A stretch of 64,000 nt of DNA from Nocardia fusca NBRC 14340 (GTDB lineage: Bacteria; Actinomycetota; Actinomycetes; Mycobacteriales; Mycobacteriaceae): positions 1 through 64,000 of the forward strand of contig NZ_BDCU01000051.1 in assembly GCF_001618425.1 (NCBI RefSeq), written 5' to 3'. The first letter of the stretch is position 1, and every line of letters starts with the position of its first letter. The translations under genes and the position numbers were made by a program. The notes under the pieces are model-generated. The model was not told where the DNA came from. It saw nothing but the letters and a program-made list of their open reading frames with translations, and did no database searches. This document shows, piece by piece, positions 1 to 8,434 of the stretch.

Positions 1-1
1 T

Positions 2-181
2 TCTGGTGGTGGTTCGGCTTCGGGTGGTGGCTCCGCTTCCGGTGGTGGCTCCGCTTCCGGTGGTGGCTCGGCTTCCGGTGGTGGCTCGGCTTCGGGTGGT
101 GGCTCGGCTTCCGGTGGTGGCTCGGCCTCGGGTGGTGGCTCCGCCTCGGGTCGTGGTTCGGCTTCCGGTGGTGGCTCGGGT
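2..181 (+). repeat. Ten tandem 18-bp units encoding GGGSAS
   Basis: Ten consecutive 18-bp units, in frame with the protein that ends at 1270, encode SGGGSA with one SGRGSA and a last SGGGSG variant. Units differ mostly at third codon positions. The array starts at or before the left edge, so the copy number is a minimum. Confidence 0.9.
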
Positions 182-1270
182 AGTGGTTCCGGTTCTGCCA
201 GCAGCTCCGGTTCCATGTCGCTTAAGAGGAAGATGATGTGGGCTGGTGCTGGTGGTTTGGGCGTGGGTGTCGCGGCCGCCGCGATACTCGGGGATCCGTT
301 CGGCGAGGACAGTCCCCCGGCAGACACCCCCGCGAATCCTGCTGAAGACCAGCCCTACGACATCCCTGGTCAGGACGATCAGCCCGAAATTTCGCAGCCA
401 CCGGCGAATCCGCAGCCACCGGCGAATCCGCAGTATCCGCAGGGTCCGCAGTATCCGCAGGGTCCGCAATATCCGCAGAATCCGCAATATCCGCAGAATC
501 CGCAGAATCCGCAGAATCCGGGTGCCACGGATCCCGGGGCGACCGACCCCGGCTCGGGCGACTCCGAATCGGGCTTGTTCGGACCGGACGGCCCCGGCTC
601 GGGTGAACTCTCGGCAGACGAACTCGGCTCGGGCGACAGCAAATCGGGCGGCAGCGGCACCGGGACCGGTGGTGGCACCGGTGGCGGTGGCACGGGTGGT
701 GGCACCGGTGGCGGTGGCACGGGTGGTGGCACCGGTGGCGGTGGCACCGGTGGCGGCATGGGAGGCCTTGAAAATATCTTGCCTCTCATAGGCATGATGG
801 GGTCTGGTCTCCTCGGAGACGGTGGCGACAGTGGCGATGAGGACGAATCCGATGAGGACGAGGACAAGTCCGATGAACCACCGGCTTCCGCTCCTGCCCC
901 GAACTCCGGACCGCCTGTACCGCCGGGCGAGGGCCAGCCTCCGGTGGAAGGACAGCCTCCCGGTGAGGGCCAGCCGCCCGGGGAAGGCGAGCCCCCGGCG
1001 GAGGGCGAGCCTCCGGCGGAAGGTCAGCCTCCCGGGGAAGGTGAGCCGCCGGCGGAGGGTCAGCCTCCGGGTGAGGGCCAGCCGCCAGGGGAAGGTCAGC
1101 CTCCGGGTGGGGGCCAGCCTCCGGCGAACGGTCAGCCTCCCGCGAACGGCCAGCCTCCGGCGAACGGTGAACCTCCTGCGGAAGGGGAGCCGCCGGCCGA
1201 AGGCGAAGCGTCTGCGGAAGGTGAATCTCCCGAGGATGAGCCCGGCACCAGTTCGGGGCAGGGACTGTAG
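2..1270 (+). CDS. Low-complexity Gly/Ser/Pro/Glu-rich membrane or surface protein, 5' end outside window
   Basis: The frame is open from the left edge, so the true start lies outside the window; an internal ATG at 215 would cut off a clearly in-frame repeat. Order seen: ten GGGSAS hexapeptides, a short basic stretch (KRK), a hydrophobic Gly/Ala segment of about 20 residues that could cross a membrane, a Pro/Gln zone built on QYPQ and PANPQ, a Gly/Thr zone, a second hydrophobic patch (LENILPLIGMM), an Asp/Glu-rich stretch, then a long run of GEGQPP-type hexapeptides to the stop. No catalytic domain is visible. A basic flank followed by a hydrophobic segment suggests an anchored protein with flexible spacers on both sides, but its function is unknown and the family was not recognised. 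Confidence 0.75.
   Translation, partial: SGGGSASGGGSASGGGSASGGGSASGGGSASGGGSASGGGSASGGGSASGRGSASGGGSGSGSGSASSSGSMSLKRKMMWAGAGGLGVGVAAAAILGDPFGEDSPPADTPANPAEDQPYDIPGQDDQPEISQPPANPQPPANPQYPQGPQYPQGPQYPQNPQYPQNPQNPQNPGATDPGATDPGSGDSESGLFGPDGPGSGELSADELGSGDSKSGGSGTGTGGGTGGGGTGGGTGGGGTGGGTGGGGTGGGMGGLENILPLIGMMGSGLLGDGGDSGDEDESDEDEDKSDEPPASAPAPNSGPPVPPGEGQPPVEGQPPGEGQPPGEGEPPAEGEPPAEGQPPGEGEPPAEGQPPGEGQPPGEGQPPGGGQPPANGQPPANGQPPANGEPPAEGEPPAEGEASAEGESPEDEPGTSSGQGL
925..1230 (+). repeat. Degenerate 18-bp tandem array encoding GEGQPP-type hexapeptides
   Basis: About seventeen degenerate 18-bp units encode PPGEGQ, PPAEGE and PPANGQ variants inside the same reading frame. A separate short glycine-rich array (GGGTGGG) lies near 667-762. 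Both arrays have the same hexapeptide periodicity as the N-terminal array. Confidence 0.85.
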
Positions 1271-1856
1271 GAGAAGCCCTGTGCCGGACACACATTCGGG
1301 GCTTGTCGGTGCATATCGACTCGCTGCTCGTCACGTCATGAGCGCGGAGATCGGCGGAACGACTGTCGCCTCGTGTGTCCGGGGCAGGGCGGGCGGCGCC
1401 ACCGGAAGCCGGCCGGTGGCGGCGCAGTGCGGTCGGTCGGCGGCCGACCCGGTGGTGCGATAACGACCTGCGTTGGGCTGCGGCGGCTGTTTCGGCGGAG
1501 GTGCCGGCAGCGCGGTCGACCGGCCCGCGTTTGCGCGTCGGCCGCTGAAACGGCAGTCGTCGGGCACGGGGCCGGTCGGGGTGCACCCTGCGGCGCGAGG
1601 GGTCTCCGGCCAGAGGTGATGGCGGATGTCGATGCGCCGGGCCGGGGGTCTATCCGCGCGGCTCGCTATCGCGTCGCGAGACACCGGTTCGGCGGCCGGC
1701 TTTCGAAGGTGGCGCTGCCGACCGGCGCGCTCGACGCCGATCGGCGCATTCCCTTGTCACCGCGATCTCGAACTCGGACAGGTAAGGCGTCGGCCGTCAC
1801 TCACTCCGCATCGCGATGCGGTGCCGGGCCTGCGCGGCCGTTGCTCGGTGGACCGG
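1271..1856. other. Non-coding gap of about 590 bp
   Basis: No reading frame here has a convincing start, ribosome-binding site or recognisable protein. The only structure noticed is a perfect 16-bp palindrome CCGCATCGCGATGCGG at 1806-1821, about 35 bp beyond the stop of the leftward tetR; it could help end that transcript but has almost no loop and no T-tract. Confidence 0.5.
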
Positions 1857-2540
1857 TCAGCGGCGGCGTCCGGGGCAGGGCGCGGCCTTGGCGGACTTCG
1901 CCTGATCGACCTCGTCGTCGGTGAGCGCGCGGACCGGGAGTTCCTGCCGGGCGACATTGTCGGCGCGGATCCCGTTGAGCGTGATGGCCATATAGCGGCG
2001 CCAGATCTCGGGGTTGATCGGTTTGGCGAATTCGGCCAGGCCGTCGACCATATGGATTATCGCGAAGAGGTCCGACGGCTCGATATCGGGCTGCAGTACG
2101 CCGGCGTCGCGGGCCCGGTCGACGATCGCGGCCACGGCGGGTTTGATCCGGTCGCGCAGGCCGTGGAAACGTTCGGTGTCGAGGTCGAGTTCGAGGATGA
2201 CCTCGCTGAATCCGCGGTTGACGGCCAGATGCCGGCAGGCGTATTCGACGAACTGGACCAGGCCGAGCCAGGGGTCGGGATCGCGCAGGCTGGCCTCGGC
2301 GTGGTCGGCGAACGCACCGAGGCTGTGCTCGAAGACCTCGGCGATGAGTTCTCTCTTGTTGGCGAAGCGACGGTAGACCGTGCCCACACCCACACCCGCC
2401 CGCTCGGCGACATCGTCGAGGGTGATCTCCAACCCGCGATCGGCGAACAGTTCGCGGGCCGCCTCGACGATGCGTTGCTGATTGCGTGCGGCATCGGCGC
2501 GCAGACGCCGGGGTGCGCGCAGGGTCGTGGCGTGTTTCAC
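1857..2540 (-). CDS. TetR/AcrR-family repressor, probable regulator of the adjacent MFS pump
   Basis: A 227-aa protein with a classical TetR N-terminal helix-turn-helix at about residues 18-62 (RIVEAARELFADRG, then VGVGTVYRRFANKREL) and an all-helical C-terminal ligand domain. The GTG start has an AGGA motif 7 nt upstream. It is transcribed away from an EmrB-type efflux gene, and the shared intergenic region holds two similar inverted repeats (2570-2586, 2611-2627). This arrangement usually means a repressor that controls itself and the pump and is released by a pump substrate. The ligand cannot be read from the sequence. Confidence 0.9.
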   Translation of the reverse strand: MKHATTLRAPRRLRADAARNQQRIVEAARELFADRGLEITLDDVAERAGVGVGTVYRRFANKRELIAEVFEHSLGAFADHAEASLRDPDPWLGLVQFVEYACRHLAVNRGFSEVILELDLDTERFHGLRDRIKPAVAAIVDRARDAGVLQPDIEPSDLFAIIHMVDGLAEFAKPINPEIWRRYMAITLNGIRADNVARQELPVRALTDDEVDQAKSAKAAPCPGRRR

Positions 2541-2569
2541 ACCGTCATCCTATCAATGCCGGGATTAAG

Positions 2570-2627
2570 CGGAGGCGACTTCTCCGTTATTGTGTTAGCG
2601 TTCATACAAGCGGAGATGCCTTCTCCG
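2570..2627. promoter_or_regulatory. Two copies of an inverted-repeat operator between tetR and the MFS gene
   Basis: Sites at 2570-2586 and 2611-2627 both read CGGAG-N7-CTCCG; the second extends to CGGAGA-N5-TCTCCG. Their centres are 41 bp apart, about four helical turns, so both would lie on the same DNA face. They sit between the two divergent starts, where a TetR dimer could block both promoters. Confidence 0.75.
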
Positions 2628-2672
2628 TTTTCCTGATCTTCTCACCAACCCAACCTTCTCCCAAGGGGCGAG

Positions 2673-4169
2673 ATGACTACCACGATCGATCGCGGTCCCT
2701 CCGCGCAGGAAATACCGTCGGAAAGGCGCGGTTCGCACGCGCTGCGGTGGTGGGTGCTCGCCGTGCTCGGCGTCGCCCAGCTCATGGTCGTACTCGATGC
2801 GACCGTGGTGAACATCGCGCTTCCCGAATCCCAGCGTGACCTGGGGTTCGACGATGCGAGCAGGCAGTGGGTGATCACCGGCTACGCGCTGGCATTCGGC
2901 AGCCTGCTGCTGCTCGGGGGTCGCCTCAGTGACCTGTTCGGGCGGCGTAACACCTTCATCGTCGGCCTGATCGGCTTCTCGGTGGCCTCCGCCGTCGGCG
3001 GCGCGGCCACCAACTTCGAGATGTTGGTGGCGGCCCGGGTCGGCCAGGGTGTATTCGGCGCGCTGCTCGCACCGGCCGCGCTGTCGCTGCTCACCGTGAC
3101 CTTCACCGAGCCGTCGGAACGGGCCAAGGCCTTCGGCATCTTCGGCGCGGTCGCCGGCACCGGCGGCGCCATCGGCCTGCTGCTCGGCGGCGCGCTCACC
3201 GAATGGGCCTCATGGCGCTGGGTGATGTTCGTGAATCTGGCGTTCGCGGCGGTCGCGCTGGTCGGCGCGGTACTGCTGCTGGCCCGCCATGCCGGTGGGT
3301 CGCGGCCGAAACTCGATATCCCGGGTACCGCCGTGGTCACCGCGGCGCTGTTCAGCGTTGTCTACGGTTTCTCCCACGCCGAGAGCGACGGCTGGACGAA
3401 CTCGGTCACCCTCGCGTTCCTCATCGGCGGCGCGGCGCTGCTGGCGGTGTTCGTCTGGCTGGAGACCCGGGTGGCGCATCCGCTGCTGCCGCTGCGCATC
3501 GTGCTGGACCGCACCCGTGGCGGTGCCTACCTCGCGGTGTTCGTCATGGGCATCGGGATGTTCGCGATCTTCCTGTTCCTGACCTACTACATGCAGCTGG
3601 CGCTGGGCTACTCGCCGATCATGACCGGTGTGGCGTTCCTGCCGATGGTCGCCGCCATGGTCGCCTCCTCGACCACGACACCGTCGCTGCTGCTGCCCAA
3701 ACTCGGGCCCAAGGTGGTCGTCAGCGGCGGGTTCGCCATCGCCGCGCTCGGGATGGCCTGGCTGACCCGTATCGGGCTGGACACCGGGTACGCCACCCAT
3801 ATCCTGCCGGGACTGATCCTGCTCGGGCTGGGTCTCGGCGGCGCGATGTCGACCGCGTTCCAGAGCGCGACCTCGGGTGTGGGCCACGACGATGCCGGTG
3901 TGGCGTCCGCGATGATCAACACCAGTCAGCAGGTCGGTGGGTCGATCGGGACGGCGCTGCTGAGTACCATCGCGGCCTCGGCCTCCAGTGATTATCTGGC
4001 GGCCCGGATCCCGGACCGGCTCACCGTCGCGCAATCGGCCATCGAGAGCTACACCACCAGCTTCACCTGGGCCGCGGGCGTGTTCGTCCTCGGCGCGGTG
4101 GTGCTCGCGGTGCTGATGCCGAGCGCGCTGCCGGTACCGGCGGAAGGCGAACCGGTTCTCGCGCACTGA
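2673..4169 (+). CDS. MFS drug/proton antiporter, DHA2 (EmrB/QacA) type
   Basis: A 498-aa inner-membrane protein with about 14 hydrophobic segments, the length and number typical of the DHA2 family. The loop after the second segment carries the MFS motif A (GGRLSDLFGRR, about residues 86-96), and the first helix has the LDATVVNIALP signature of EmrB/QacA exporters. The ATG start follows AAGGGG. Such proteins export lipophilic drugs, dyes or metabolites in exchange for protons. The divergent tetR with twin operators implies substrate-induced expression. The substrate is unknown. Confidence 0.9.
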   Translation: MTTTIDRGPSAQEIPSERRGSHALRWWVLAVLGVAQLMVVLDATVVNIALPESQRDLGFDDASRQWVITGYALAFGSLLLLGGRLSDLFGRRNTFIVGLIGFSVASAVGGAATNFEMLVAARVGQGVFGALLAPAALSLLTVTFTEPSERAKAFGIFGAVAGTGGAIGLLLGGALTEWASWRWVMFVNLAFAAVALVGAVLLLARHAGGSRPKLDIPGTAVVTAALFSVVYGFSHAESDGWTNSVTLAFLIGGAALLAVFVWLETRVAHPLLPLRIVLDRTRGGAYLAVFVMGIGMFAIFLFLTYYMQLALGYSPIMTGVAFLPMVAAMVASSTTTPSLLLPKLGPKVVVSGGFAIAALGMAWLTRIGLDTGYATHILPGLILLGLGLGGAMSTAFQSATSGVGHDDAGVASAMINTSQQVGGSIGTALLSTIAASASSDYLAARIPDRLTVAQSAIESYTTSFTWAAGVFVLGAVVLAVLMPSALPVPAEGEPVLAH

Positions 4170-4183
4170 TATCCCACGACAGA

Positions 4184-4218
4184 ACCGCCCGCCTGCGCAA
4201 TATGCGGAGGCGGGCGGT
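4184..4218. terminator. Hairpin terminator between convergent MFS and helicase genes
   Basis: ACCGCCCGCCT (4184-4194) pairs perfectly with AGGCGGGCGGT (4208-4218) around a 13-nt loop. It lies between two converging genes, so it could serve both strands. There is no T-tract, as is common in actinobacteria. Confidence 0.75.
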
Positions 4219-4252
4219 GACGTATCAACTGACCGGCGATGTTATCCCGTGA

Positions 4253-5902
4253 TCAGCCGGCCGGACGGGTCGCTCGGCGGGGCCGGCGCGCGGGATCGCT
4301 GTGCGGGGTGCGCGCGCCGTTCGTCCGAGCCGAAGCGCCGGACTGGCCGGCGCCCTGCTCCGGCTGCCGCCGTGTAGGCGCGGCGGACTGCCGGGTACTG
4401 TGACCCGCCGCAGTGGCGCGGGCTCCGGGCCGTCCCGCGGCATTTCCCCGCCGCCCGGTAGATCCGCGCGCACCCGCGTGTTCGGCGGCGCCGGACCGTT
4501 CACCCTGCCGCGACCGTTTCGCGGTGTTCTCCGCGCGGCCGCGCTCCCCACCCCGCGGGGTGGTCGTATCGCGCGCATCGGAGCGCACCGCTTCGGCATG
4601 CCCACCGGCGCCGCCCCGGCGGCCGCGCGATCCACGCCGGCCGTTGCGGGAACCTCCGGTGGTCCCGCGCGGAGTGCCCGGCTCGGCCACGATGGGTGCC
4701 GGGTGGGCGGGGACGGGTTCTAGGAGACCCGCGCCGTCCGACAGATCGGTGATGATCGGGGAATCGACGGTCACCGGACGCGGACGCACCTCGATACCGG
4801 CCTTGCGCAGCAGGGCCGCCACATCCTTGCGCTGCTCGGGCAGTACCAGCGTCACCACCGTGCCCTCGGTGCCCGCGCGGGCCGTGCGGCCGGACCGGTG
4901 CAGGTATGCCTTGTGTTCGGCGGGCGGATCGACGTGCACCACCAGTTCGAGATCGTCGACGTGGATACCACGCGCGGCGATATCCGTCGCGACCATGACC
5001 TTGGCGGTACCCGCGGCGAAGGCGGCGAGGTTGCGGTCACGCGCGGGCTGGGAGAGGTTGCCGTGCAGGTCGACGGCGGCGATACCCGCGCGGGTGAGTT
5101 CCCCGGCGAGCCGGCGGGCATGATGTTTGGTGCGCATGAACAGGATGCGGCGCCCACTGCCCGCGGCGAGCGCGCGCACGAGTTCCTTCTTCGCCGCGGC
5201 CCCCTCGACCTCGAAGATGTGATGCGTCATCTTCGGCGGCGGTGCGGCGGCCTCGTCGACCGAATGCGAGATCGGCGCGTGCATGAAACGGTCGACCAGT
5301 TTCCCGACGCCGTTGTCCAATGTCGCGGAGAACAGCAGGCGCTGGCCGTCGCGCGGTGTGGCCGTGAGGATCCGGATCACGCCGGGCAGGAAGCCGAGAT
5401 CGGCCATATGGTCGGCTTCGTCGAGCACCGTGATACGCACGGCATCCAGCGACAGCGCTCGCTGCTGCATCAGATCCTCGAGCCGGCCGGGGCAGGCGAC
5501 GACGATATCGACACCCTGCTTCAGGGTTTTGATCTGGCGGTTCACCGGCACCCCGCCGAAAACGGTGGTCACCCGCAGACCGCGCACCTCCGCCAGCGGA
5601 GCGACGGTCGCGGCGATCTGGGTGGCGAGTTCCCGGGTGGGCGCCAGGATCAGCCCGGTGGGCCGGCCCGGGGTGCGCGCAGCGCCGGCGAGCAGCGCGA
5701 CCACCGGGATCCCGAACGCCAGGGTCTTACCGCTGCCGGTCTTCCCCCGGCCGAGGACATCGCGACCGGCGAGGGTGTCGGGCAGGGAGGCGTTCTGGAT
5801 CGGGAAGGGTTCGGTGATACCGCTGTCCGCGAGTTTCGCGACGATATCTGCCGGGACGCCGAGGTCGGTGAACGTCTGCGCGGCAGGAGTGTTGGCAGGC
5901 AT
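4253..5902 (-). CDS. DEAD-box ATP-dependent RNA helicase, RhlE-like
   Basis: Starting at MPANT gives 549 aa. Motifs in order: Q motif (residues 11-36), motif I GKTGSGKT (53-60), PTREL (88-92), a GG motif, CPGR (137-140), DEAD (161-164), SAT (192-194), then ATDIAARGIHV and HRSGRTARAG in the second RecA domain. From about residue 420 the protein becomes an Arg/Gly/Ser/Ala-rich disordered tail, typical of actinobacterial helicases that remodel structured mRNA or rRNA, often in the cold. The frame is open about 80 codons further upstream, but that stretch has no protein character. MPKG at 5926 is an alternative start; neither has a strong ribosome-binding site. Confidence 0.92.
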   Translation of the reverse strand: MPANTPAAQTFTDLGVPADIVAKLADSGITEPFPIQNASLPDTLAGRDVLGRGKTGSGKTLAFGIPVVALLAGAARTPGRPTGLILAPTRELATQIAATVAPLAEVRGLRVTTVFGGVPVNRQIKTLKQGVDIVVACPGRLEDLMQQRALSLDAVRITVLDEADHMADLGFLPGVIRILTATPRDGQRLLFSATLDNGVGKLVDRFMHAPISHSVDEAAAPPPKMTHHIFEVEGAAAKKELVRALAAGSGRRILFMRTKHHARRLAGELTRAGIAAVDLHGNLSQPARDRNLAAFAAGTAKVMVATDIAARGIHVDDLELVVHVDPPAEHKAYLHRSGRTARAGTEGTVVTLVLPEQRKDVAALLRKAGIEVRPRPVTVDSPIITDLSDGAGLLEPVPAHPAPIVAEPGTPRGTTGGSRNGRRGSRGRRGGAGGHAEAVRSDARDTTTPRGGERGRAENTAKRSRQGERSGAAEHAGARGSTGRRGNAAGRPGARATAAGHSTRQSAAPTRRQPEQGAGQSGASARTNGARTPHSDPARRPRRATRPAG

Positions 5903-6149
5903 GAAGGTATGAGCGCCTTTCGGCATCGGAGGTGATACCGCGACGTCCGTTCGGACCGTCTGTCCGCGCCTACTCGAGGTGGCGGTGTCGCGGGTCCCGA
6001 CGCGAAAGGCTGGTGATCCGCGACGGAGAGTACATATGTGCGCATCGGGCGCGGGTACTGAAGCGATCCTACCGTACCGCCCGTTTCGTGCCGGACCGGT
6101 GATCAACGGCACGGTGTGACGCATCTCCACCCGGCCTCGCGGCCACATG

Positions 6150-6722
6150 TCACCCGGTGCGGCGGATCGCCGCGAGCACCGTGTCCACCGAGTGGTCGGC
6201 CAGTTCGTCGGAAAGCGGGAGATGTCCGAACAGGGCCCGGAAGTAGATCGGCGCGGCGACCGCGTCGAGTACGAAATCGATATCGGTGCCCGGGTCGATC
6301 TCGCCGCGGTCGATCGCGGCGCGCAGGGCGCGCGCCGTGGTCTCGCGACGCGGGCCGAAGACGGTGGACCACAGCTGTTCGCGCAGTTCCGGATCGGTGG
6401 CGAGGTCGGCGACCAGGGCGGGCAACACCCGGCCCAGCGAGGTGTCGCGCAGAGCGGCTACCAATTCCCGCATGGAGCGGATCAGATCGGCGCGGAGCTC
6501 GCCGGTGTCCGGGGTCGGTTCGAGCCCGAGCAGATCGGCCACCACCGCGGCCACCAGGTGTCGTTTGGACGGCCAGCGCCGATAGATCGCCGGGCGATGG
6601 ATACCGGCGCTCGCGGCGACCTGGCCGATGGTGAGGCCCGCGTAACCCTTGGCGTCGAGCAGGGTTCGCGCGGCCGCCAGGACGGCGGTGTCGATCCGCT
6701 CGTCGCGGGTGCGGCCCGGCAT
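6150..6722 (-). CDS. TetR-family regulator, downstream gene of the VOC operon
   Basis: A 190-aa protein with the TetR helix-turn-helix at about residues 10-55 (AARTLLDAKGYAGLTIGQVA, then AGIHRPAIYRRWPSKRHL) and a helical C-terminal domain. Its ATG overlaps the stop of the upstream VOC gene by one base (TGATG), so the two are translationally coupled. The near-perfect 24-bp palindrome at 7152-7175, just before the operon start, is the likely operator for autoregulation. Confidence 0.9.
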   Translation of the reverse strand: MPGRTRDERIDTAVLAAARTLLDAKGYAGLTIGQVAASAGIHRPAIYRRWPSKRHLVAAVVADLLGLEPTPDTGELRADLIRSMRELVAALRDTSLGRVLPALVADLATDPELREQLWSTVFGPRRETTARALRAAIDRGEIDPGTDIDFVLDAVAAPIYFRALFGHLPLSDELADHSVDTVLAAIRRTG

Positions 6723-7144
6723 CAGAACACCGGCCGCGGGACGAGTACGACCTGCCAGCCGTCCGGATCCGGGAACGCCAGGGCTCGGTGGGCGGCCCAG
6801 TAGGGGTTCTCGGTGGGGATCGGTTCGGCGCCGAATTCGCCGAGTCTCCGGACTGTCTCGAACATCCGCGCCTCCGATTCGCAGTACAGCACCAGCAGAT
6901 TCTCGTTGCTCGGCGCGTCTCCCGGGCTGCCGTCGGCGTGGGTGGTGAATTCCAGGTGATAGCCGGTGCCGGGGAGGCCGAGCATCACCCCGTCGTAGCC
7001 GGCGTGGTTCGCGAACCGGTAGAGCTCGCGCAGGCCGAGCCCTTCGACGTAGAAGCGGATCACCTCGTCGAGCCGGTCGGTGGGGCGGGCGAATCTGACC
7101 TGGGCCACCCCCAGGTGGCCGGGCCAGGCATTGTCAGCGGTCAT
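6722..7144 (-). CDS. VOC (glyoxalase/bleomycin-resistance fold) family protein
   Basis: 140 aa counted from the ATG at 7144, the start that gives MTADNAWPGHLG and removes an unsupported 50-residue extension. It shows the beta-alpha-beta-beta-beta repeats of the vicinal-oxygen-chelate fold: FARPTDRLDEVIRFYVEGLGL near the N terminus, a GYHLEFT strand, and FPDPDGWQVVLVP at the end, where family members place a metal-ligand glutamate (here not obvious). Possible roles are glyoxalase-like isomerase, dioxygenase or binding of an electrophilic drug; the sequence does not decide. It is co-transcribed with the TetR that probably controls it. Confidence 0.85.
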   Translation of the reverse strand: MTADNAWPGHLGVAQVRFARPTDRLDEVIRFYVEGLGLRELYRFANHAGYDGVMLGLPGTGYHLEFTTHADGSPGDAPSNENLLVLYCESEARMFETVRRLGEFGAEPIPTENPYWAAHRALAFPDPDGWQVVLVPRPVF

Positions 7145-7151
7145 GTAGATA

Positions 7152-7175
7152 ACAGTACAGTACGTACCGTACCGT
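7152..7175. promoter_or_regulatory. Near-perfect 24-bp palindromic operator of the VOC-tetR operon
   Basis: The two 12-bp halves, ACAGTACAGTAC and GTACCGTACCGT, are complementary except at two positions per half and are built on repeated GTAC. The site ends 8 nt before the VOC start codon, so a bound repressor would cover the transcription or translation start directly. It is the obvious target of the TetR encoded in the same operon. Confidence 0.85.
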
Positions 7176-7431
7176 ATCGCGGTGTAGTGATTCGCGGTTT
7201 CGGGCGTGAGGTATGTGGCCGCGGGGTTCATCCGGTCCGGACGGAGGAAAACGCATAGCTCGCCGCCATTTTCGACAATCCCATCGTCGAGCACCGGAAA
7301 TTCGAATCGCGCACCGGCGTGCAGAACTATCCGGCGCAGCGCTCCAATTCCATCACCCCGCCCGGCGTGGTATATCTCTGCTGCGGCGCCCGGCCGGGCT
7401 CCGTCGAGTTACGTCGAAGAAGAGTGTGCGC

Positions 7432-8109
7432 GTGTCCAATCCAACCGAACCCACTCGCGGGCCGAACCCGCGCCCCCATTCGCCGGCGCCCGGCACCGCG
7501 GCCCCCAAGAGTGCCCGGGACGCCGAGCGCGGGGTAATGCTCGTCTCGGGGGCGGGTATCGCGCTGGCCGTCGTCGGTTTGGTGGTCACCCTCCTCGTCG
7601 GATCCGGTTCCACGGACGCGGAAGCCGATACCGCACAGGCGATTACGACGAGCGAAAGTGCGGCACCCCCCGTGGCCCCGGCACCCGCCCCCGCGCCGCT
7701 GCCCAAGCGGTACCTGGCCGATATGTCGCCCACCACCGGAAACGCATATACCGGCACGATATCGGTCAACGGCGTCTCCTACCCGCATTCGATCTATCAG
7801 CAGTTCAGCGGCTGCGATACCGAGGTGGGCCACACCTACAACCTGAATCGGGAATGGTCGCGGTTCAACTCGACTATCGGTATCGCCGACGGCGGCAATT
7901 CCCAATCAGTGCTCCAGTTCGAGGTGATCGCCGACGGAAAATCGATCTATTCCTCGGGCAACGTTCCGGTGGGGCAATCGCCGACCGTGGACGTGCCGGT
8001 CGCGGGTGTCCAGAACCTGACGATCAGTTTCCTGTTCGTCGGCGGGAATATGGAGAGCTGCAGTCAGGCGGGTAACGGCGTGTGGGGTGACGCGGGGCTC
8101 ACGAAGTAG
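7432..8109 (+). CDS. Single-pass membrane protein with NPCBM-like extracellular domain
   Basis: The GTG start after GAAGAAGAG gives 225 aa. A short Pro-rich cytoplasmic head is followed by one strongly hydrophobic segment (about residues 37-59), an Ala/Pro-rich linker, and a C-terminal beta-rich domain of about 110 residues. This domain has the hallmarks of the NPCBM/NEW2 fold: Y-N-L-N-R-E-W-S-R-F, then ADGKSIYSS and a closing WGDAGL. That fold usually binds carbohydrate on secreted glycosidases; on its own behind an anchor it may be a cell-wall or glycan binding module. Two cysteines (SGC and ESC) could form a disulfide. Target unknown. Confidence 0.8.
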   Translation: MSNPTEPTRGPNPRPHSPAPGTAAPKSARDAERGVMLVSGAGIALAVVGLVVTLLVGSGSTDAEADTAQAITTSESAAPPVAPAPAPAPLPKRYLADMSPTTGNAYTGTISVNGVSYPHSIYQQFSGCDTEVGHTYNLNREWSRFNSTIGIADGGNSQSVLQFEVIADGKSIYSSGNVPVGQSPTVDVPVAGVQNLTISFLFVGGNMESCSQAGNGVWGDAGLTK

Positions 8110-8139
8110 GGCGATCCGGGTGGCGTAGGGCCGAACCGT

Positions 8140-8391
8140 TCAGAAATGGACGAGGATGCGGCCCTCGTTGCCCGGGTCCGACTCCACCCGCCGATAGAGC
8201 TTCTTCAGGCTGGGCTGGGCGAGTTTGGCGAGAACACGCCGTTTCAGCGTGCCCGAGCCCTTTCCCGCGATGATCTCCAGCAGGCCGACCTTCTGTGCCG
8301 CAGCTCGGAACAGGGCGCTGCGCAGTACCTGGTCGATATCACGATCACTCCGGAATACCGGGTGGAGATCGACTGTCAGTATCTCGCTCAT
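8140..8391 (-). CDS. Stand-alone Smr-domain protein
   Basis: 83 aa with an AGGAG site 6 nt before the ATG. It is a minimal Smr domain: VDLHP near the N terminus (residues 7-11) and IIAGKGSGTLKRRV (residues 40-53), matching the DLH and HGKGTG-L motifs, although the usual histidine before GKG is alanine here. Smr domains occur at the C terminus of MutS2 and in small proteins with nicking or RNA-cleaving activity. The altered motif makes activity uncertain. No operon partner is evident. Confidence 0.75.
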   Translation of the reverse strand: MSEILTVDLHPVFRSDRDIDQVLRSALFRAAAQKVGLLEIIAGKGSGTLKRRVLAKLAQPSLKKLYRRVESDPGNEGRILVHF

Positions 8392-8434
8392 ACGAATCTC
8401 CTGAAGGTGGCCGACGGCTCGCTCGGCGCACAGA

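Noticed and set aside
2..181. A CRISPR-like array of short repeats
   Set aside because: The 18-bp units are contiguous without spacers and keep an open reading frame.
1331..1684. Open frames in the gap after the low-complexity gene
   Set aside because: Pro/Arg-rich shadow sequences with no start signals.
5903..6148. An 82-residue N-terminal extension of the DEAD-box helicase
   Set aside because: The extension lacks protein character and a ribosome-binding site; family members start near the Q motif.
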